Positions 1 through 12,292 of a stretch of DNA of 64,000 nucleotides are shown here, one piece after another. Made by a program: the position numbers and the translations under genes. Each line of letters opens with the position of its first letter. Position 1 is the stretch's first letter. This stretch comes from Todiramphus chloris collaris (taxonomy: Eukaryota; Chordata; Aves; Coraciiformes; Alcedinidae), in NCBI GenBank assembly GCA_025345505.1, contig JANVCC010000013.1, forward strand, positions 2,030,728 to 2,094,727, read 5' to 3'. The notes beneath the pieces are model-generated. The model was not told where the DNA came from and ran no database searches. It was given only the letters and a program-made list of their open reading frames with translations.

Positions 1-264
1 TCTTTAAGACAAGAAGGAAAACAGAATAACTCCCCAAAACCCCAACAATCCCTCACCATGTTCTTCATCCCTCACCGTGTTCTCACCACCTGCTTCTTCG
101 TGCCTGCCCCCAAGGTATCTGTGTAGCTGGCTATGGACAGTCTGGTGGGAATGAGATCCTGCAGTTGCTCCCACCACCAACACTGCAGGTGAAGGAGACC
201 CAGGTGGGTGTTGCACTCAGGGTGGCACCAGACCTCTCTGTCCTCTTTGGCTTGGTGCCTTCCC

Positions 265-405
265 AGGATTAACAGATCACCACTAAACCATGTCCCTCAG
301 CACCACATCTCCATGGCTTTGAAACCCCTCCAGGGATGGGGACTCCACCACTACCCTGGGCAGCCTGGGACAGGCTTTAACAACCAAAAAGGGTGTTAAC
401 AAGAA
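265..405 (-). repeat. CR1 LINE fragment
   Basis: Reverse complement of the CR1 3' region (motif CCACTAAACCATGTCCCTCA), truncated at both ends. It lies in a WDR73 intron upstream of exon A. Confidence 0.8.
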
Positions 406-734
406 GAAGAGACTGGCTGAGCATGGGGGGCCACGGTGCTGAACACTGAGGTTGATCCTTGCGTGGGTGATGTCTGCACTAAAGTAGAACGTGGTGTTTG
501 GTCACTGGGCTAGCAGAAAGCTCCTGAACCATATGGAACCCTGGAAGAGCTCTTGGCAGGAACTTTGTCAGACTAGTTTTTCTCTGTTTTGGGATACTTC
601 AGTCTTGTACATCCTGTTGAAATTGGCATTACTCAACAGGCAAGAGCTTTACCAAGAGAAAGTGTCTGCTTTGTTTGTCTGTTTTCGTGGTAAATGACCA
701 CACCAAATTCTGCACCATTAAGTGTGAAGAGAGT

Positions 735-1161
735 TTGTGGAGGGTGTAGAGCACAAGTCTTGTGAGGAGAAGCTGAAGGACCTGGGGTTGTTCAGCCTGG
801 AGAAAAGGAGGCTCAGGGGAGACCTTCTTGCTCTCCACAACTCCCTGAAAGGAGGTTGGAGCCAGGTGGGGGTCGGTCTCCTCCCAAGGAACAAGCAATA
901 GGACAAGAGGAAACAGCCTCATGTTGCACCAGGGGAGGTTCAGGTTGGACAGGAGGAACAATTTCTTCTGCAAAAGGGCTGTCAAGGCCTGTCCCAGGCT
1001 GCCCAGGGCAGTGGTGGAGTCCCCATCCCTGGAGGGGTTTCAAAGCCATGGAGATGTGGTGCTGAGGGACATGGTGTAGCGGTGACCTGGCAGTGCAGGG
1101 TTAACAGTTTGACTTGATGATTGTAAAGGTCTCTTCCAACCAAAATGATCCTATGACTCTA
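735..1161 (+). mobile_element. CR1 LINE 3' fragment
   Basis: Runs from GAGCACAAGTCTTGTGAGGA to the 3' tail TCTTCCAACCAAAATGATCC. It is sense to WDR73, and its tail stops 27 bp before the acceptor at 1189. Confidence 0.85.
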
Positions 1162-1188
1162 AGAAATTATGTTGTCTCTGATTTCTAG

Positions 1189-1277
1189 GGCCTATTTTCA
1201 GAGAGAGATTTCAAGGTGGAATGTGGTGGATTTTCAAACCGTCCGGTGTACAGCCTGAAGTATGTTCCAAACACCAG
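1189..1277 (+). CDS. WDR73: WDR73 exon A (first in window)
   Basis: Acceptor TTTCTAG before 1189; donor GTATAG after 1277. It encodes [10 protein letters not shown]...VPNT and ends two bases into a codon. A CR1 tail ends only about 27 bp upstream of the acceptor. Confidence 0.9.
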
Positions 1278-4200
1278 GTATAGCCACGAGGTCCTTCCAG
1301 GGTGTGTTGGAGGTGGACAATGGGCTTGTCTACTGAGAGCAAGCTCCTTTTCCTTGCTTGCTTCCCAGTCTAACTGGTCAGTCCTCACAGCTCTGAGTTC
1401 CTGCAGGGAGTTCCTGGCCAGTTGTCCTCCCAGAACTCTTACCTTGGTCTTCAGAGAGGAGCCCTTTATTGGGGTGCTCAGCAAAACAGGATGTACCGTG
1501 CTACTGCAGCACTGAAAACTGCAGCAGTGTGTCTTGTGGAGCATCTGGTAACTGGAGCTCCTGCTGGAGAACTAGAATCCTTAGCTTCTTCCAGAAGCAA
1601 GCCTCCAGAGCTGCTGATGTCGATGCTGGCTAACCAAGGGTCCTTCTCTATCCCATCTCCGAGCAACCAAAGCCTGTGTAGCTTCCTTACTCTGCCTTTT
1701 CCATCCCTTTCTTCTGCGTTTGGTGCTGCACAGAGGTGCTCAGCTGGTAGAGTGGCATACTCATGGCTGCTGCCACCGCTCTGGGAGTCCCTGTGTGTTC
1801 AGTTTCAGAAGGTTTTATTCCTGTTGAGGATTGTAGACCCAGCAAACACACTTCCTTCTGGCTGATTCATTTCACTCATTCAGTTCTCTCCTCCTACACA
1901 AGCCCCTGCTGCTACTTTGGGGCTTTTTGCAACATTCTTAGTCTAGCACTTCTTAAAAATGTGCTACTTCAGTGCCATTGCCTGGGACTGTGTTTGCCTG
2001 GGCCGTACAGAGCACCCTGGCATGAGGAGTTCTGGGATGATGGTCCTTATGGCCCCTTCTCTGCTCCAAGCAGAGGCAAGAGTCATTGAATCAGAATTGT
2101 TCCAGTTGGAAAACACCTTTTAGATCATCGAGTCCAAGCATTAACCCAGCACTGCCAGGTCACCACTAAAGCATGTCTCTCAGCCCCGCATCTCCACAGC
2201 TTTGAAACCCCTCCAGGGATGGGGACTCCACCACTGCCCTGGGCAGCCTGGGACAGGCCTTGGCAACCCTTGTGGGGAAGAAATTGTTCCTCAAGTCCAA
2301 ACTAAACCTCCCCTAGCACAACTTGCCACTTCCTCTTGTCCTGTCACTTGTTCCTTGTGAGAAGAGACTGACACCGTCCCCCTGGCTCCAGCCTCCTTTC
2401 AGGGAGCTGAGAGTGAAAAGATCTCCCCTGAGCCTCCTTTTCTGCAGGCTGAACAACCCCCAGGTCCCTCAGCTTCTCACAACACTTGTGCTCTAAACCC
2501 TTCCCCACCTTCATTGTCCTTCTCCGGGCACACTGCAGCCCCTCAATGTCCTTCTTGAAGTGAAGAGCAATAAGCTCTTGAGCACCTGCCTGGATATGTT
2601 CCTGTGTGGCATGCTCTAGGTGTTCCTCTGTTGGCAGGGGCATTGGACTCGATGGTCTCTGGAGGTCCCTTCCAACCCTTAACATTGTATGATTCTATGA
2701 CAAGGAGGAGCACAAAGAGGAGCAGCAGACCAGATTGTCCCAGGCCAGGGAAAAAGGCTTTTCTCTGCTTCTGAAGAATTTTGTGGTGTTCTTTTTGTTT
2801 CCTCAGCTTGCTGGTGACAAGTGGCCCACCAGACAGCTCCCTTCAGGTCTGGCAGGTGTCAGCAGAGGACTCTGGTAAGGGAACATTTTTCTGAGCTTGA
2901 GTAGTTTCTCAATGTAGTCTTGGCCTCAAACATCTCTAGCTTCTCCTTCTTCCTGGGTATAAAATGAGGAGAGTTCAAGTGCCAATCAGTGGGGCCTCGA
3001 GGGACTGCCTTTGTATGACAGAGATGGAGAAGGGCACAAAACAAGTGTCTACAACAATTCTGGTGGCTTGGCAAGATGTGGACTTGATTGTACAAACCTC
3101 ATAAGGGAATTTGTAGGTTTAGGCCTGTCAGAATGGCTTTTCTTTGTGAGCTCTTAGTCATACAAAAAACCTCCATAATCATATCACAGAATCCCAGTGT
3201 GGTGTGGGGGTTGAAGGGGACTGTGGAGATCATCTCGTCCAAGCCCCCTGCTCCAGCAGGGTCAGCCAGAGCAGGCTGCCCAGGATCACATTGTCCAGAG
3301 GGGTTTGGAATCTCTCCAGAGAAGGAGACTCCACAGCCTCTCTGGGCAGCCTGGGCCAGGCTCTGGCGCCCTCACAGCAAAGAAGTTTCTCCTCCTGTAC
3401 AGATGGAACCTCCTGGGTTCCAGTTTGTGACTGTTGCCCCTTGTCCTGTCACTGGGCACCACTGACAAGAGTCTGGCCCCATCCTCTTGACCCCTGCTGT
3501 TTAACTATTGATCAGCATTGATCAGATCCCCTCTCAGCCTTTTCTTCTCCAGGCTAAACAGCCCCAGGGCTCTCAGCCTTTCCTCAGCACAGAGATGCTT
3601 CAGTCCTCTCAGCATCTTTGGAGCCTCCACTGGACTCTCTCCAGTAGTTCCTTGTCTCTCCTGAACCGAGGAACCCACAACTGGACCAATACTCCTGAGG
3701 TGGCCTCCCTAGGGCAGAGTAGATGGAGAGGAGAACCTCCCTTGACCTGGTGGCCCCACTCTTCTTCATGCACCCCAGGAGACTATTGGTCTTCTTGGCT
3801 ACATGAGCACATACAGTTGTCATAATGTTCCCTTAACTCCATGGGTTAGGAACAAAGAGGTCTATACGTCATCTCTCAGGATGGACCATTAACCACCTCA
3901 GTTCTCCAAGCCTATTATCTGCCTGCTTCTAAAAAGCGTTGTCGTTGCTTTGTCCGTTCTTGTGAAATATGTTGAAACCACAAGAAAGGAAGCACAAAAT
4001 GCTCTCAGAGATTTTGTTCTTCTTAATGGAAAATAAATATTCTAATCCCCAACTTTCCACGCATTTTTCTGGATTTTCAGTGGCTTGTGGTCCATCCTTA
4101 CTGGTTGTGTTGGAAGGAGTGGGCTTATTCTGGGGGGGGGGGGGGCGGGGGGAGGGGGATAGTCAGGACTGGATTTCTTACTGATTTAGTAGATGACTTT

Positions 4201-7200
4201 TAGCTTCCCAAGCTTTGTGAAACAGCTTAATCATGTGGATTACTTGATTCCTGATGTGTTTCACAGCTGCTTCCATCTTTTTCAAACAGATGTTATTAAG
4301 TGTGTAAGTGCCATAGCTACCGAAAACGGCACCGGCCAACCTTGGGCTAAAATCGCAACCCTTTCGGCCACAGCCCCGTGGGTCCTTCATGGCTCAAGGC
4401 TCGACAGCATCCAGATTACGGAGGTCGAATCAAGGAAAACCATCTACATGGGAGGTATTCAAACTAAGTCTAAGGTCTGATTTTGGAAGGTTGGGGGTTG
4501 GGTAAAGCAAAGGAAACTGCTCAAGTGGTGGATGTTTCACCAGGTGGGTACTTCCAGATGTGTGCCCAAGAGTATAAAGATACTAGCAGCAAGAATGTTG
4601 TCTTCAGGAAACAGGTGTCATTGCTCTGGTCCACCTCCAGCTTTTCACTACTCCTGTGACAGTGATTTCTCAGCATTCTCCCCCAAATCTGTGCTCTATG
4701 AGGGCACCATGGGTGGTTTTGGTACAAAGAATCAGGTTAGAAGAGGAGTGACCCAAACCAGGGAGGTGCTGCCCACAGAGTCACATCACGTGGGGTTGAT
4801 AAAATCACTATTAGCTTCTGAGCAAGCTCTGTGTAACAGTATGATCTGTCCATGCGGATGGGAGGAGAGATCACAGCAGTCTTGTTAAACCAGCCATGCC
4901 TTGTCTGAGGCCTGGTTTGTTGGAAGTCCTGGAGACCATCATTCCCCATACATCTCATCCCCTGGTGAGGAAAATGTATGTGTATGGGTCCAGTGGCTGT
5001 AGCACAGTGTGCACAGCAAGAGGGAAGCTCTATTTGTCACTGCTTTGATGTGTCCCTGTGCACAGGGACTTGAGCAATCTGTCAGAATCTTCTGCTGGCT
5101 CTTGAACTAACTAGAAATGCTTGAAAGCCACATCCAGGGATGAAAATCTGCTTTCTCAGGTAAGATTGTATCAGCACTAGTGTGGCCAGCAGGACTAGGG
5201 CAGGGATTGTCCCCTGGACTGGGCACTGGGGAGACCATCCCTCAAATCCTGGGTTTAGTTTTGGGCCCCTGACTCCAAGAAGGACATTGAGGGGCTGGAG
5301 CATGGACAGAGAAGGGCAACAAAGCTGGGGAAGGGTCTAGAGCACAGGTCTTGTGAGGAGCGGCTGAGGGACCTGGGGTTGTTGTGCCTGGAGCAAAGGA
5401 GGCTCAGGGGAAACCTTCTCTCTCTCAACAACTCCCTGAAAGAAGATGGGAGTCAGGTGGGGGTTGGTCTCCCAAGGAACAAGCAACAGGACAAGAGGAA
5501 ACAGCCTCAGGTTGCACCAGGGGAGGTTTAGGTTGGACAGGAGGAATAATTTCTTCTGCAAAAGGGTTGTCAAGGCCTGTCCCAGTCTGCCCAGGGCAGT
5601 GGTGGAGTCCCCATGCCTGGAGGGCTTTCAAAGCTGTGGAGATGTGGTGCTGAGGGACATGGTTTAGTGGTGACCTGGCAGTGTGGGGTTAATGTTTGGA
5701 CTTGATGATCTTAAACGTCTCTTCCAACCAAAATGATCCTATGACAATTGCATCAGAGAAATCATGCAAATGCCCCTCACAACATCTGAGACCTACCTCT
5801 CTTTTCTAGCCTCCAGAACCGGTGAGGAGCTCAGCGGCCTGGACTTCCTGGATTACAACACGTTGCTCTTCTGCTGCGCCAAGGGACAGCTGGGCCTGGC
5901 TGACATTCGGCAGCCACAGAGCCCTTTGGAGGCCGTGTCCGTTCCCTCGGCACCAGATGATGAGCACTGGTGCATGGGAGTCAGATGCAGAGCTGAAGGC
6001 TCTGACTCTTGCTCCCAGCCCGTGGCTCGCCTCTCGAGCGGAGGGCACCTCACCCTCACAGACGTCAGAAAAACCTTACAGCCCTTGGCTTCGGTGAAGT
6101 GCAGAGTTCCTTTTCCCAGCTCAGGTGCGGAGTTCCTGTGTGTCTCCTGGGCTCCTGCCCTGGAGGGCCACCTGTCCATTTCAGGTATGTGCTTTGAGTG
6201 GAGATCCCCTTTTCTGTATGCTTTTTTCATCTGTATTTTTATGGAGGTTCAGTTCATCTCATCTTAAACAGCCCAGTTAGGGGGTGGTTGTTCTGAGTTC
6301 CTCCTATGAACGAATCATCCTCAGCAGTTCCCTTTCTCCAACAACTGCAGAGAAGGACCTGAGAGTCCTGGTGGACAAGTTAGCCATGAGCCAAAAATGG
6401 GACATCATGGCCAAGAAGAACAGTGGTCTCCTGGTGTGCAAGAAGAAGAGTATGGCCAGTAGGCTGAGGGAGGTTCTCCTTCTCCTCTACTCTGCCCTAG
6501 GGAGTCTTGGGTCCAGTTCTGGGCTCCCTGGTTCAAGAGAGACAAGGAAATACTGGAGAGAGTCCAGTGCAGGCTCTGAAGATGCTGAGGGGGACTGGAG
6601 CATCTCTGTGCTGAGGAAAGGCTGAGAGCCCTGGGGCTTTTTAACCAGGAGAAGAAAAGGCTAAGAGGGGATCTGATCAATAGCTGAAGGGTGGGGGTCA
6701 AGAGGAAGGGTCCAGAATCTTTTCAGTGGTGCCCAGTGACAGGACAAGGGGCAACAGTCACAAACTGGAACCCAGGAGGTTCCATCTGAACAGGACAAAA
6801 TTCTTTGCTGTGAAGGTGCCAGAGCCTGTCCCAGGCTGCCCAGAGAGGCTGTGGAGTCTCCTTCTCTTGAAAGATTCCAAACCCTTCTGGGCACCCTGCT
6901 GTGGGTGACCCTGCTGGAGCAGCAGAGTTGGTCGAGATGACCTTTGAAGGTCCCTTCTAACCCCTACCATTCTGTGATTCTTCTGTGACTACAGAGGGGA
7001 CCTGGGTATGTGCTGGGGCCCTCCCAGTTCTCTCCTGGGGAAACAAAGTCCCCAAGCTCTAAGCAAACATTGTCCTCATTGTGCCAGTGACAGCCTGGCC
7101 ACAGGGATACTTTGGTGCTAAAACCGGCTGCCTCTTGGTCAGAGCATTGTAGATTAAGGCTAGTGAATCTGCAGGCTTTTTAGATCTGGCCTCTGCTCTC

Positions 7201-8393
7201 CCCAGCAGTTTGAGACATGTTCCTCCAAGGCTTGGATGCTCTGCTGTCCCAATTTTCAGTCTGGGCCTCTGTCCTCATTTCTGTCTGAGCACCCCTGGAA
7301 TCACAGAATTATTCTAGATCGAATAGAACTTTAATATCAAGTCTAACTGGTAACCCCGCACTACCGGGTCACCACTAAACCATGTCCCTCAGCACCACAG
7401 CTCCACAGCTTTGAAACCCCTCCAGGGATGGGGACTCCACCACGGCCCTGGGCAGACTGGCACAGGCTTTGACAACCCTTATGGGGAATAAATTGTTCCT
7501 CCTGTCTGACCTGAACCTCCCCTGGTGCAACATGAGGCCGTTTCCTCTTGTCCTGTCTCTTGTTTTTTTGGAGAAGAGACCAACCCCCACCTGGCTCCAA
7601 CCTCCTTTCAGGGAGTTGTTGAGAGTGAGGAGGTCTCCCCTGAGCCTCCTTTTCTGCATGCTGAACAACCCCAGGTCCCTCAGCTGCTCCTCACAACACT
7701 TGTGCTCTAGACCCTTCCCTAGCTTTGTTGCCCTTCTCTGGCCATGCTCCAGCCCCTCAATGTCCTTCTTGGAGTGAGGGGCCCAAAACTGAACCCAGGA
7801 TCTATGGGGCAGCCTCCCCAGTGCCCAGTCCAGGGGGATGATCCCTCCCCTCGTCCTGCTGTCCACACTAGTGCTGATCCAAGCAAGGATGCTGGTGGCC
7901 TTCTTGGCCATCTGGGCACATGCTGGCTCATCTTCAGCCAGCTGTCATCCAAGTCAACAAGGTCCTTTTCTGCTTGTCATTTCCAGCCTCTCTGCCCCAA
8001 GCGTGGAATGTTGCACGTGGTTGTTCTGACGCAAGGGCAGGACCTGGCCCTTGGCCTTGTTGAACCTCATGTTGTGCCCTGCAGGGAGATGAACATGAGC
8101 TCAACAACACCAGAACAAAGCAATTTTTCTGCAGTCTCTCCGATTCTCTTTAAGGTTTTGATGGGACCGTGCATGTGTACAACACACAGAGCTGGGACAG
8201 CTCTGGTGGGGAAGCAGAGCCAATCTTTGTTCACAAAGGCCACATGTTCGGCGGAGCGGGCAGCAGCGGAGACCCTCCACTGGTCACAGCGCACACGTGG
8301 CACCCTCAGAAACCAAGAACATTACTGTCAGCAGCAAGCGACGGTTCCTTGCACGTTTGGGACTGGGTTCAGCCTTGTGGCAAGTGTGGGTAG
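1189..8393 (+). CDS. WDR73: WDR73, WD repeat-containing protein 73 (3' part, last five exons)
   Basis: Five exons (1189-1277, 2807-2874, 4290-4454, 5810-6184, 8155-8393) join in frame into 311 codons plus TAG. The product follows mammalian WDR73 along its length: RDFKV, the VTSG...LQVWQV strand, [45 protein letters not shown] and the closing SLHVWDW. WDR73 is a cytoplasmic, spindle-associated beta-propeller protein; in humans its loss causes Galloway-Mowat syndrome and it supports the Integrator complex (literature). The roughly 65 N-terminal residues of the human protein have no counterpart in bases 1-1188, so the start codon and promoter lie left of the window. All introns carry CR1 or CR1 fragments except the one at 4455-5809, which has one CR1 near its end. 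The frame is intact, so this is a functional gene rather than a retrocopy. Confidence 0.93.
2086..2560 (-). mobile_element. CR1 LINE 3' fragment
   Basis: Minus-oriented CR1; the 3' end is at the low coordinate (TTAGATCATCGAGTCCAA). Its 5' end abuts a plus-oriented CR1 tail. Confidence 0.8.
2571..2701 (+). mobile_element. CR1 LINE 3' tail
   Basis: Ends GGTCCCTTCCAACCCTTAAC and GATTCTATGA. It is a different CR1 subtype (GTGTGGCATGCTCTAGGTGT) from the neighbour. Confidence 0.8.
2807..2874 (+). CDS. WDR73: WDR73 exon B
   Basis: Acceptor TTTCCTCAG; donor GTAAGG. It encodes LLVTSGPPD...[11 protein letters not shown], one blade of the propeller, and joins exon A as an AG|C serine codon. Confidence 0.9.
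3185..3830 (-). mobile_element. CR1 LINE 3' fragment
   Basis: Minus-oriented; contains CAGAGAGGCTGTGGAGTCTC in reverse complement and the reverse-transcriptase C-terminal coding trace (reads [16 protein letters not shown] in one broken frame). It lies in the WDR73 intron before exon C. Confidence 0.85.
4128..4162 (+). repeat. G homopolymer-rich tract
   Basis: A run of 14 or more G, then GGGGCGGGGGGAGGGGG, in a WDR73 intron about 130 bp before exon C. Confidence 0.7.
4290..4454 (+). CDS. WDR73: WDR73 exon C
   Basis: Acceptor TTCAAACAG; donor GTATTC. It encodes [10 protein letters not shown]...[11 protein letters not shown]...ESRKTIYMG, colinear with human residues around VLHGARL and ESRKTTY. 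Confidence 0.9.
5155..5745 (+). mobile_element. CR1 LINE 3' fragment
   Basis: Starts near GTATCAGCACTAGTGTGGCC and ends CCAACCAAAATGATCCTATG. It is sense to WDR73, 64 bp before exon D. Confidence 0.85.
5810..6184 (+). CDS. WDR73: WDR73 exon D
   Basis: Acceptor CTTTTCTAG; donor GTATGT. At 375 nt it is the largest exon here. It encodes [20 protein letters not shown] to [13 protein letters not shown]. The downstream frame used if the intron is retained stops at 6265-6267. Confidence 0.9.
6266..6985 (+). mobile_element. CR1 LINE 3' fragment
   Basis: About 720 bp in the last WDR73 intron. It carries traces of the reverse-transcriptase C-terminus ([20 protein letters not shown]) and ends TCTAACCCCTACCATTCTGT. 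Confidence 0.85.
7300..8085 (-). mobile_element. CR1 LINE 3' fragment
   Basis: About 790 bp, minus-oriented, ending about 70 bp before the WDR73 terminal exon. It is inverted relative to the copies at 5155-5745 and 6266-6985. Confidence 0.85.
8155..8393 (+). CDS. WDR73: WDR73 terminal coding exon
   Basis: Acceptor TCTCTTTAAG. It encodes FDGTVHVYN...HKGHMF...[18 protein letters not shown]...[15 protein letters not shown] and then TAG at 8391-8393. The last residues match the human C-terminal blade. Confidence 0.93.
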
Positions 8394-8522
8394 ATAGTAC
8401 TTTCAGCGAGATGTGGTGCGTTTCCTGTCTTCTGTTCTATTTTGCGTAGGCTGCAAGTTTCACAGAGATAATGTTTGGAGACAGTTGCAGTGAACAGAGC
8501 CAACCGTAAAAAGTTGTATTTT

Positions 8523-8528
8523 AATAAA
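8523..8528 (+). terminator. WDR73: WDR73 poly(A) signal
   Basis: Canonical AATAAA lies 130 bp after the stop codon, and a GT/T-rich stretch (8540-8560) follows as a downstream element. This gives a very short 3' UTR. Confidence 0.75.
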
Positions 8529-8677
8529 GTAAGAATTTTTAGGTTGTGTTCTTTTCTTTCACGTACCAGCCTTCAAGCAATAGTTGTAACTGCAGAGTAG
8601 CTCTGGTCACGTCCACTAGCAGAGACCATCCTGACATCATTTTATTGTAGACCTCTGTTGTGTCTGCACCATAATTT

Positions 8678-8935
8678 TCATAGAATCGTCAGATTGTTTT
8701 GGTTGAAAGAGACATTTAAGGTCATCTAATCCAAACCTTAACCCAGCACTGCCAGGTCACCACTAAACCATGTCCCTCAGCACCACAGCTCCACAGCTTT
8801 GAAACCCCTCCAGGGATGGGGACTCCACCATCACCCTGGGCAGCCTGGGACAGGCCTTGAAAACAGTTTCAGGGAAGAAATTGTTCTTCACGTCCAACCT
8901 AAACCTTTTCTGGTGCAACTTTAGGCTGTTTCAGA
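8678..8935 (-). mobile_element. CR1 LINE 3' fragment
   Basis: Minus-oriented tail (CATAGAATCGTCAGATTG) followed by AACCCAGCACTGCCAGGTCA. It begins 150 bp past the WDR73 poly(A) signal. Confidence 0.85.
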
Positions 8936-11617
8936 AGGAAACAGACAAAAACCATGAGCACAGTTGGAGGAAATGGGCGATTCTGTGGCATTTTTAACCC
9001 GCTGTTTCCAGGCCTGCAGCACTGGGGGGTAGGGAGGGCAGGGAGGGAAGGCTCCACACCCCATGGGGTGTTGTCTTTTTGTCATGTGCATGTGTCGTGA
9101 GCAGGGGCCTCTTCTCAGGAAGCTGCAGTGCAAACGCAGCCTTTTTGTAGCCTGCAAAATGGAACAGGAACAACCTTTTCAACCCCCAGCCTGCGACAAG
9201 CTTTGCCCTCCCCCTGCTTAACCGGAGAGTGTCCAGCTGAAGACAAGGCCTTGGTATCTATTTGGCTCTCCTCCCACCAACTGAAAGTTTAAATTTGATC
9301 GAGCTAACGTGATTTCCTGGGCCTGAGGAAGCCAGGAGATGACTCTTTCAATGCCTACGCTAATACCAAGGTGTTATTTGGGGGGTAGTGAGGGTGGGGA
9401 ATATCTGCTCCTTATCCTGAGCACAAAAACCAACAGGATTTATTAAAGAGCTGAGGAGAAAGTGGGGCAGGGGGTGCTTGCCCACAAAGAGGGGGACCCC
9501 AGCTTGCTTTGGCACTGGAGCTCCCTTGTGATGGAGCACAGGCGCTGCCAGGCTGTGTCCCCCCTGTCCACCACCCCAACCCCCAGTGTTTGCTGTCCCA
9601 GCATGCTCCTTAAGTGCCTTTCCACTGCTCTTTCTCGAGTCGGGAACTGCCGCTCTGCTTCCTTCAAGAGGAGGAGAAGCTTTTTCTGGGTGCAGGGGGA
9701 GTGAGTGGGGATGAAGGTTGTACTCGGGGCGCTCAGAGCGGCTGGAGAAGCCTTGGCGCTGGGAATGCTGTGTGCTGAACCGCGCCGTGTCATGGCAACA
9801 GCCATTTAAGGCTGAAACCTGCTCCCATCTGCACGATAACAATAACCCAGGGAAGCTCCGTGCTGCTTGCTTCACAAGTCTCCTCCCAGAGCAAGCTTCT
9901 TCAGCTACTCACCCAAAACCTCTCCCTGCCAACGTGTGAAATGGGGGACTGTGTCCTGCCGGACGCCTGTGTCACCACCAGCAGTGCCTGTTGCTGTACC
10001 AGCGAAGAAATAAAAGCCTGTTTGAACCCAGGAGGAGCTGAACACTCATGCAGGAACATGCCTGGTCCTCATTCCCACCCCTGGAGGGTCTTGAGCAAAA
10101 CCAGTCCATCTCTGCCAATGTCAAACAGGTGTGAATGGGTTCCAGCAAGGGGTCTGGGAGGATTTCAGCCCAAGGGAGGGGCTCCCCAGTCTCTCCATCT
10201 GCTGTTGAGTGTGTTCCTGCCTGCTGTGGGAGAGCACAACGTGCCCTTCCCGTGCATCAAGGTTTCCGGGTTCATGAGTTTAGGAGGTGGCTTTTCTGTC
10301 CCAAAGCCAGTATCAGGTGCAGCCCCAGGAAGGGCAGTGTGTGGCTGACAGGTACACAGACATGGAAGGTTTCCCACATGGGATCCTGGCACTCAAGGTA
10401 TCTGTTTTGAGCACCCCTGGGTGTGGGAGTTGAGGGAAACTGCAGCTTCTCTCAGCTCCTCCACAACACATAGCCTTTAGATGGAAACTAGGGTGAGGGT
10501 CTGGCCTTGGAGGAGGTGGGCTCTGAGGAAACCAGACCTCTGCAGCCTTCCCAGCAAGCAGGCTTCATCTTCCTCACTGTCTCCTTAGCAGTGACACGGC
10601 AGTGGAGGAGCCAACAAGCAGAAGCAGCAGAGCCAAGCCAGGCCCTGTCCCACGTCACAGTGATGCAGGTAGCGTGGAGAGGATGAGGAAGCAAATTTGG
10701 CTTCCTAGGGAAACGGGGTTTAAGCAATATCACAGTTCGTACTCATCTAAACTTCCTCTTTTTTTTTTTTTTTTTCACCAAAATAATTTAAGTTGCCTTG
10801 TCCAGCTTGAACCAGCTTTGGCAGGGGACTGGAGATGTCCAAAATACTGAGTACTTGCAGCTGCCATAGAAAGGGGTGAAGCACAAAGAAGGGACCTCCC
10901 TTTTAATGGGACACTGGAGGATTCACACAAGGCAGTAGGCTGGTCGTCCCAGAGATGCACCACATGGGACCTTCAGGCAATGTTGGTTGTGTGACTGTGG
11001 GGACCTTGGCTTTGCTGGAGCCAGATTTGCCCTTGGTGAGGAAGGGTGGGATGGCTCCTACTCCCAGCACAAATGCTGACACCACTGGAATGGACTGATG
11101 TGCATGGTCTCTGCTTCCCCACAGCATCAGTGTGGCAAGAGGCAGCTGTGTTGGACATGCTCTTGGACATGGTATGTCCAAGCTCTGCTCTCCCTGGGAC
11201 CATGGAAAGGTCCTCCCGGATCGGTATCCTCACCGAGGCACACCAAGAACTTCTCTCTCTGGTTTAAACCCAGGACAGAGTATCAGAGCTCAGGAGAGTC
11301 ATGGACTAGATGTGCAGGGCTTGGGAGAGGTTTCCCAGTAGGAAGCAGATCCAGAATGGTGTTGTGGATGCTGGGCACAGTGATTTCTCCTCCCTTGTCT
11401 GGGAGGAAAAAAGCCACAGATCTTCCTGGAGGGGTTGTCTCCCAGTTCAGGGACAGAAATGGGGTGGAGAGGTTTTATTTGGCTCACACCCCAGTCCCAG
11501 CTCCTTCTGCTCCCAGGGGAGGGATATGAAGCTCATGGCAGGATTAGGTCCCAGCTGCCTGTGCACAGAGGTGGAGTGGTCCAGCCCTGGAGCTGCTCTG
11601 ATGCTGCTCCACAGGCA

Positions 11618-11980
11618 GAGAATCATAGAATTGTATTGGTTGGAAAAGACCTTTAAGATCATCAAGCCCAACCATTAACCCAGCACTGCCAGGTCACAAC
11701 TAAACCATGTCCCTCAGCACCACATCTCCACAGCTTTGAAACCCCTGCAGGGATGGGGACTCCACCACTGCCCTGGCCAGACTGGCACAGGCCTTGACAA
11801 CTCTTTGCAGAAGAAATTGTTCCTCCTGTCCAACCTAAACCTCCCCTGGTGCAACCTGAGGCTGTTTCCTCTTCTCCTGTCGCTTGTTCCTTGGGAGAAG
11901 AGACTGACCCCAACTGACTCCAACCTCCTTTCAGAGAGTTGTTGAGTAAGAAGGTCTCCCCTGAGCCTTCAGCCCCTCGA
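11618..11980 (-). mobile_element. CR1 LINE 3' fragment
   Basis: Minus-oriented; begins AGAATCATAGAATTGTATTG at its 3' tail and runs to CTCCCCTGAGCC. Confidence 0.85.
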
Positions 11981-12079
11981 TGTCCTTATTGGAGTGAGGG
12001 GAGTTTACAGAGCTTAGCAAAGTTTCTGAATTCTAAGTTCTCAGGAGATTCTAACTTCAGACTACTTATGGAAAAAATA

Positions 12080-12292
12080 CACGAGAAACTTCTTTGCTGT
12101 GAGGGTGCCAGAGCCTGGCCCAGGCTGCCCAGAGAGGCTGTGGAGTTTCCTTCTCTGGAGAGATTCCAAACCCACCCAGACAATGTGATCCTGGGCACCT
12201 TGCTGTGGGTGACCCTTCTGGAGCAGGGGGGTTGGATGAGATGATCTCCAGAGGTCGGTTGCAACCCCCACCATCCTGGGGTTCTGGGATCT
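12080..12292 (+). mobile_element. CR1 LINE 3' tail
   Basis: Plus-oriented; CAGGCTGCCCAGAGAGGCTG through GATGATCTCCAGAGGTCGGT. It lies next to the minus-oriented copy, giving a head-to-head pair. Confidence 0.8.

Noticed and set aside
1-1188. Missing N-terminal exons of WDR73
   Set aside because: None of the frames here resembles the human N-terminus; most of the segment is CR1 and unique intron, so the exons must lie further left.
9360-9875. 171-codon minus-strand frame between WDR73 and ARRB1
   Set aside because: No recognisable family, no neighbouring exons in phase, and composition like the surrounding intergenic DNA.
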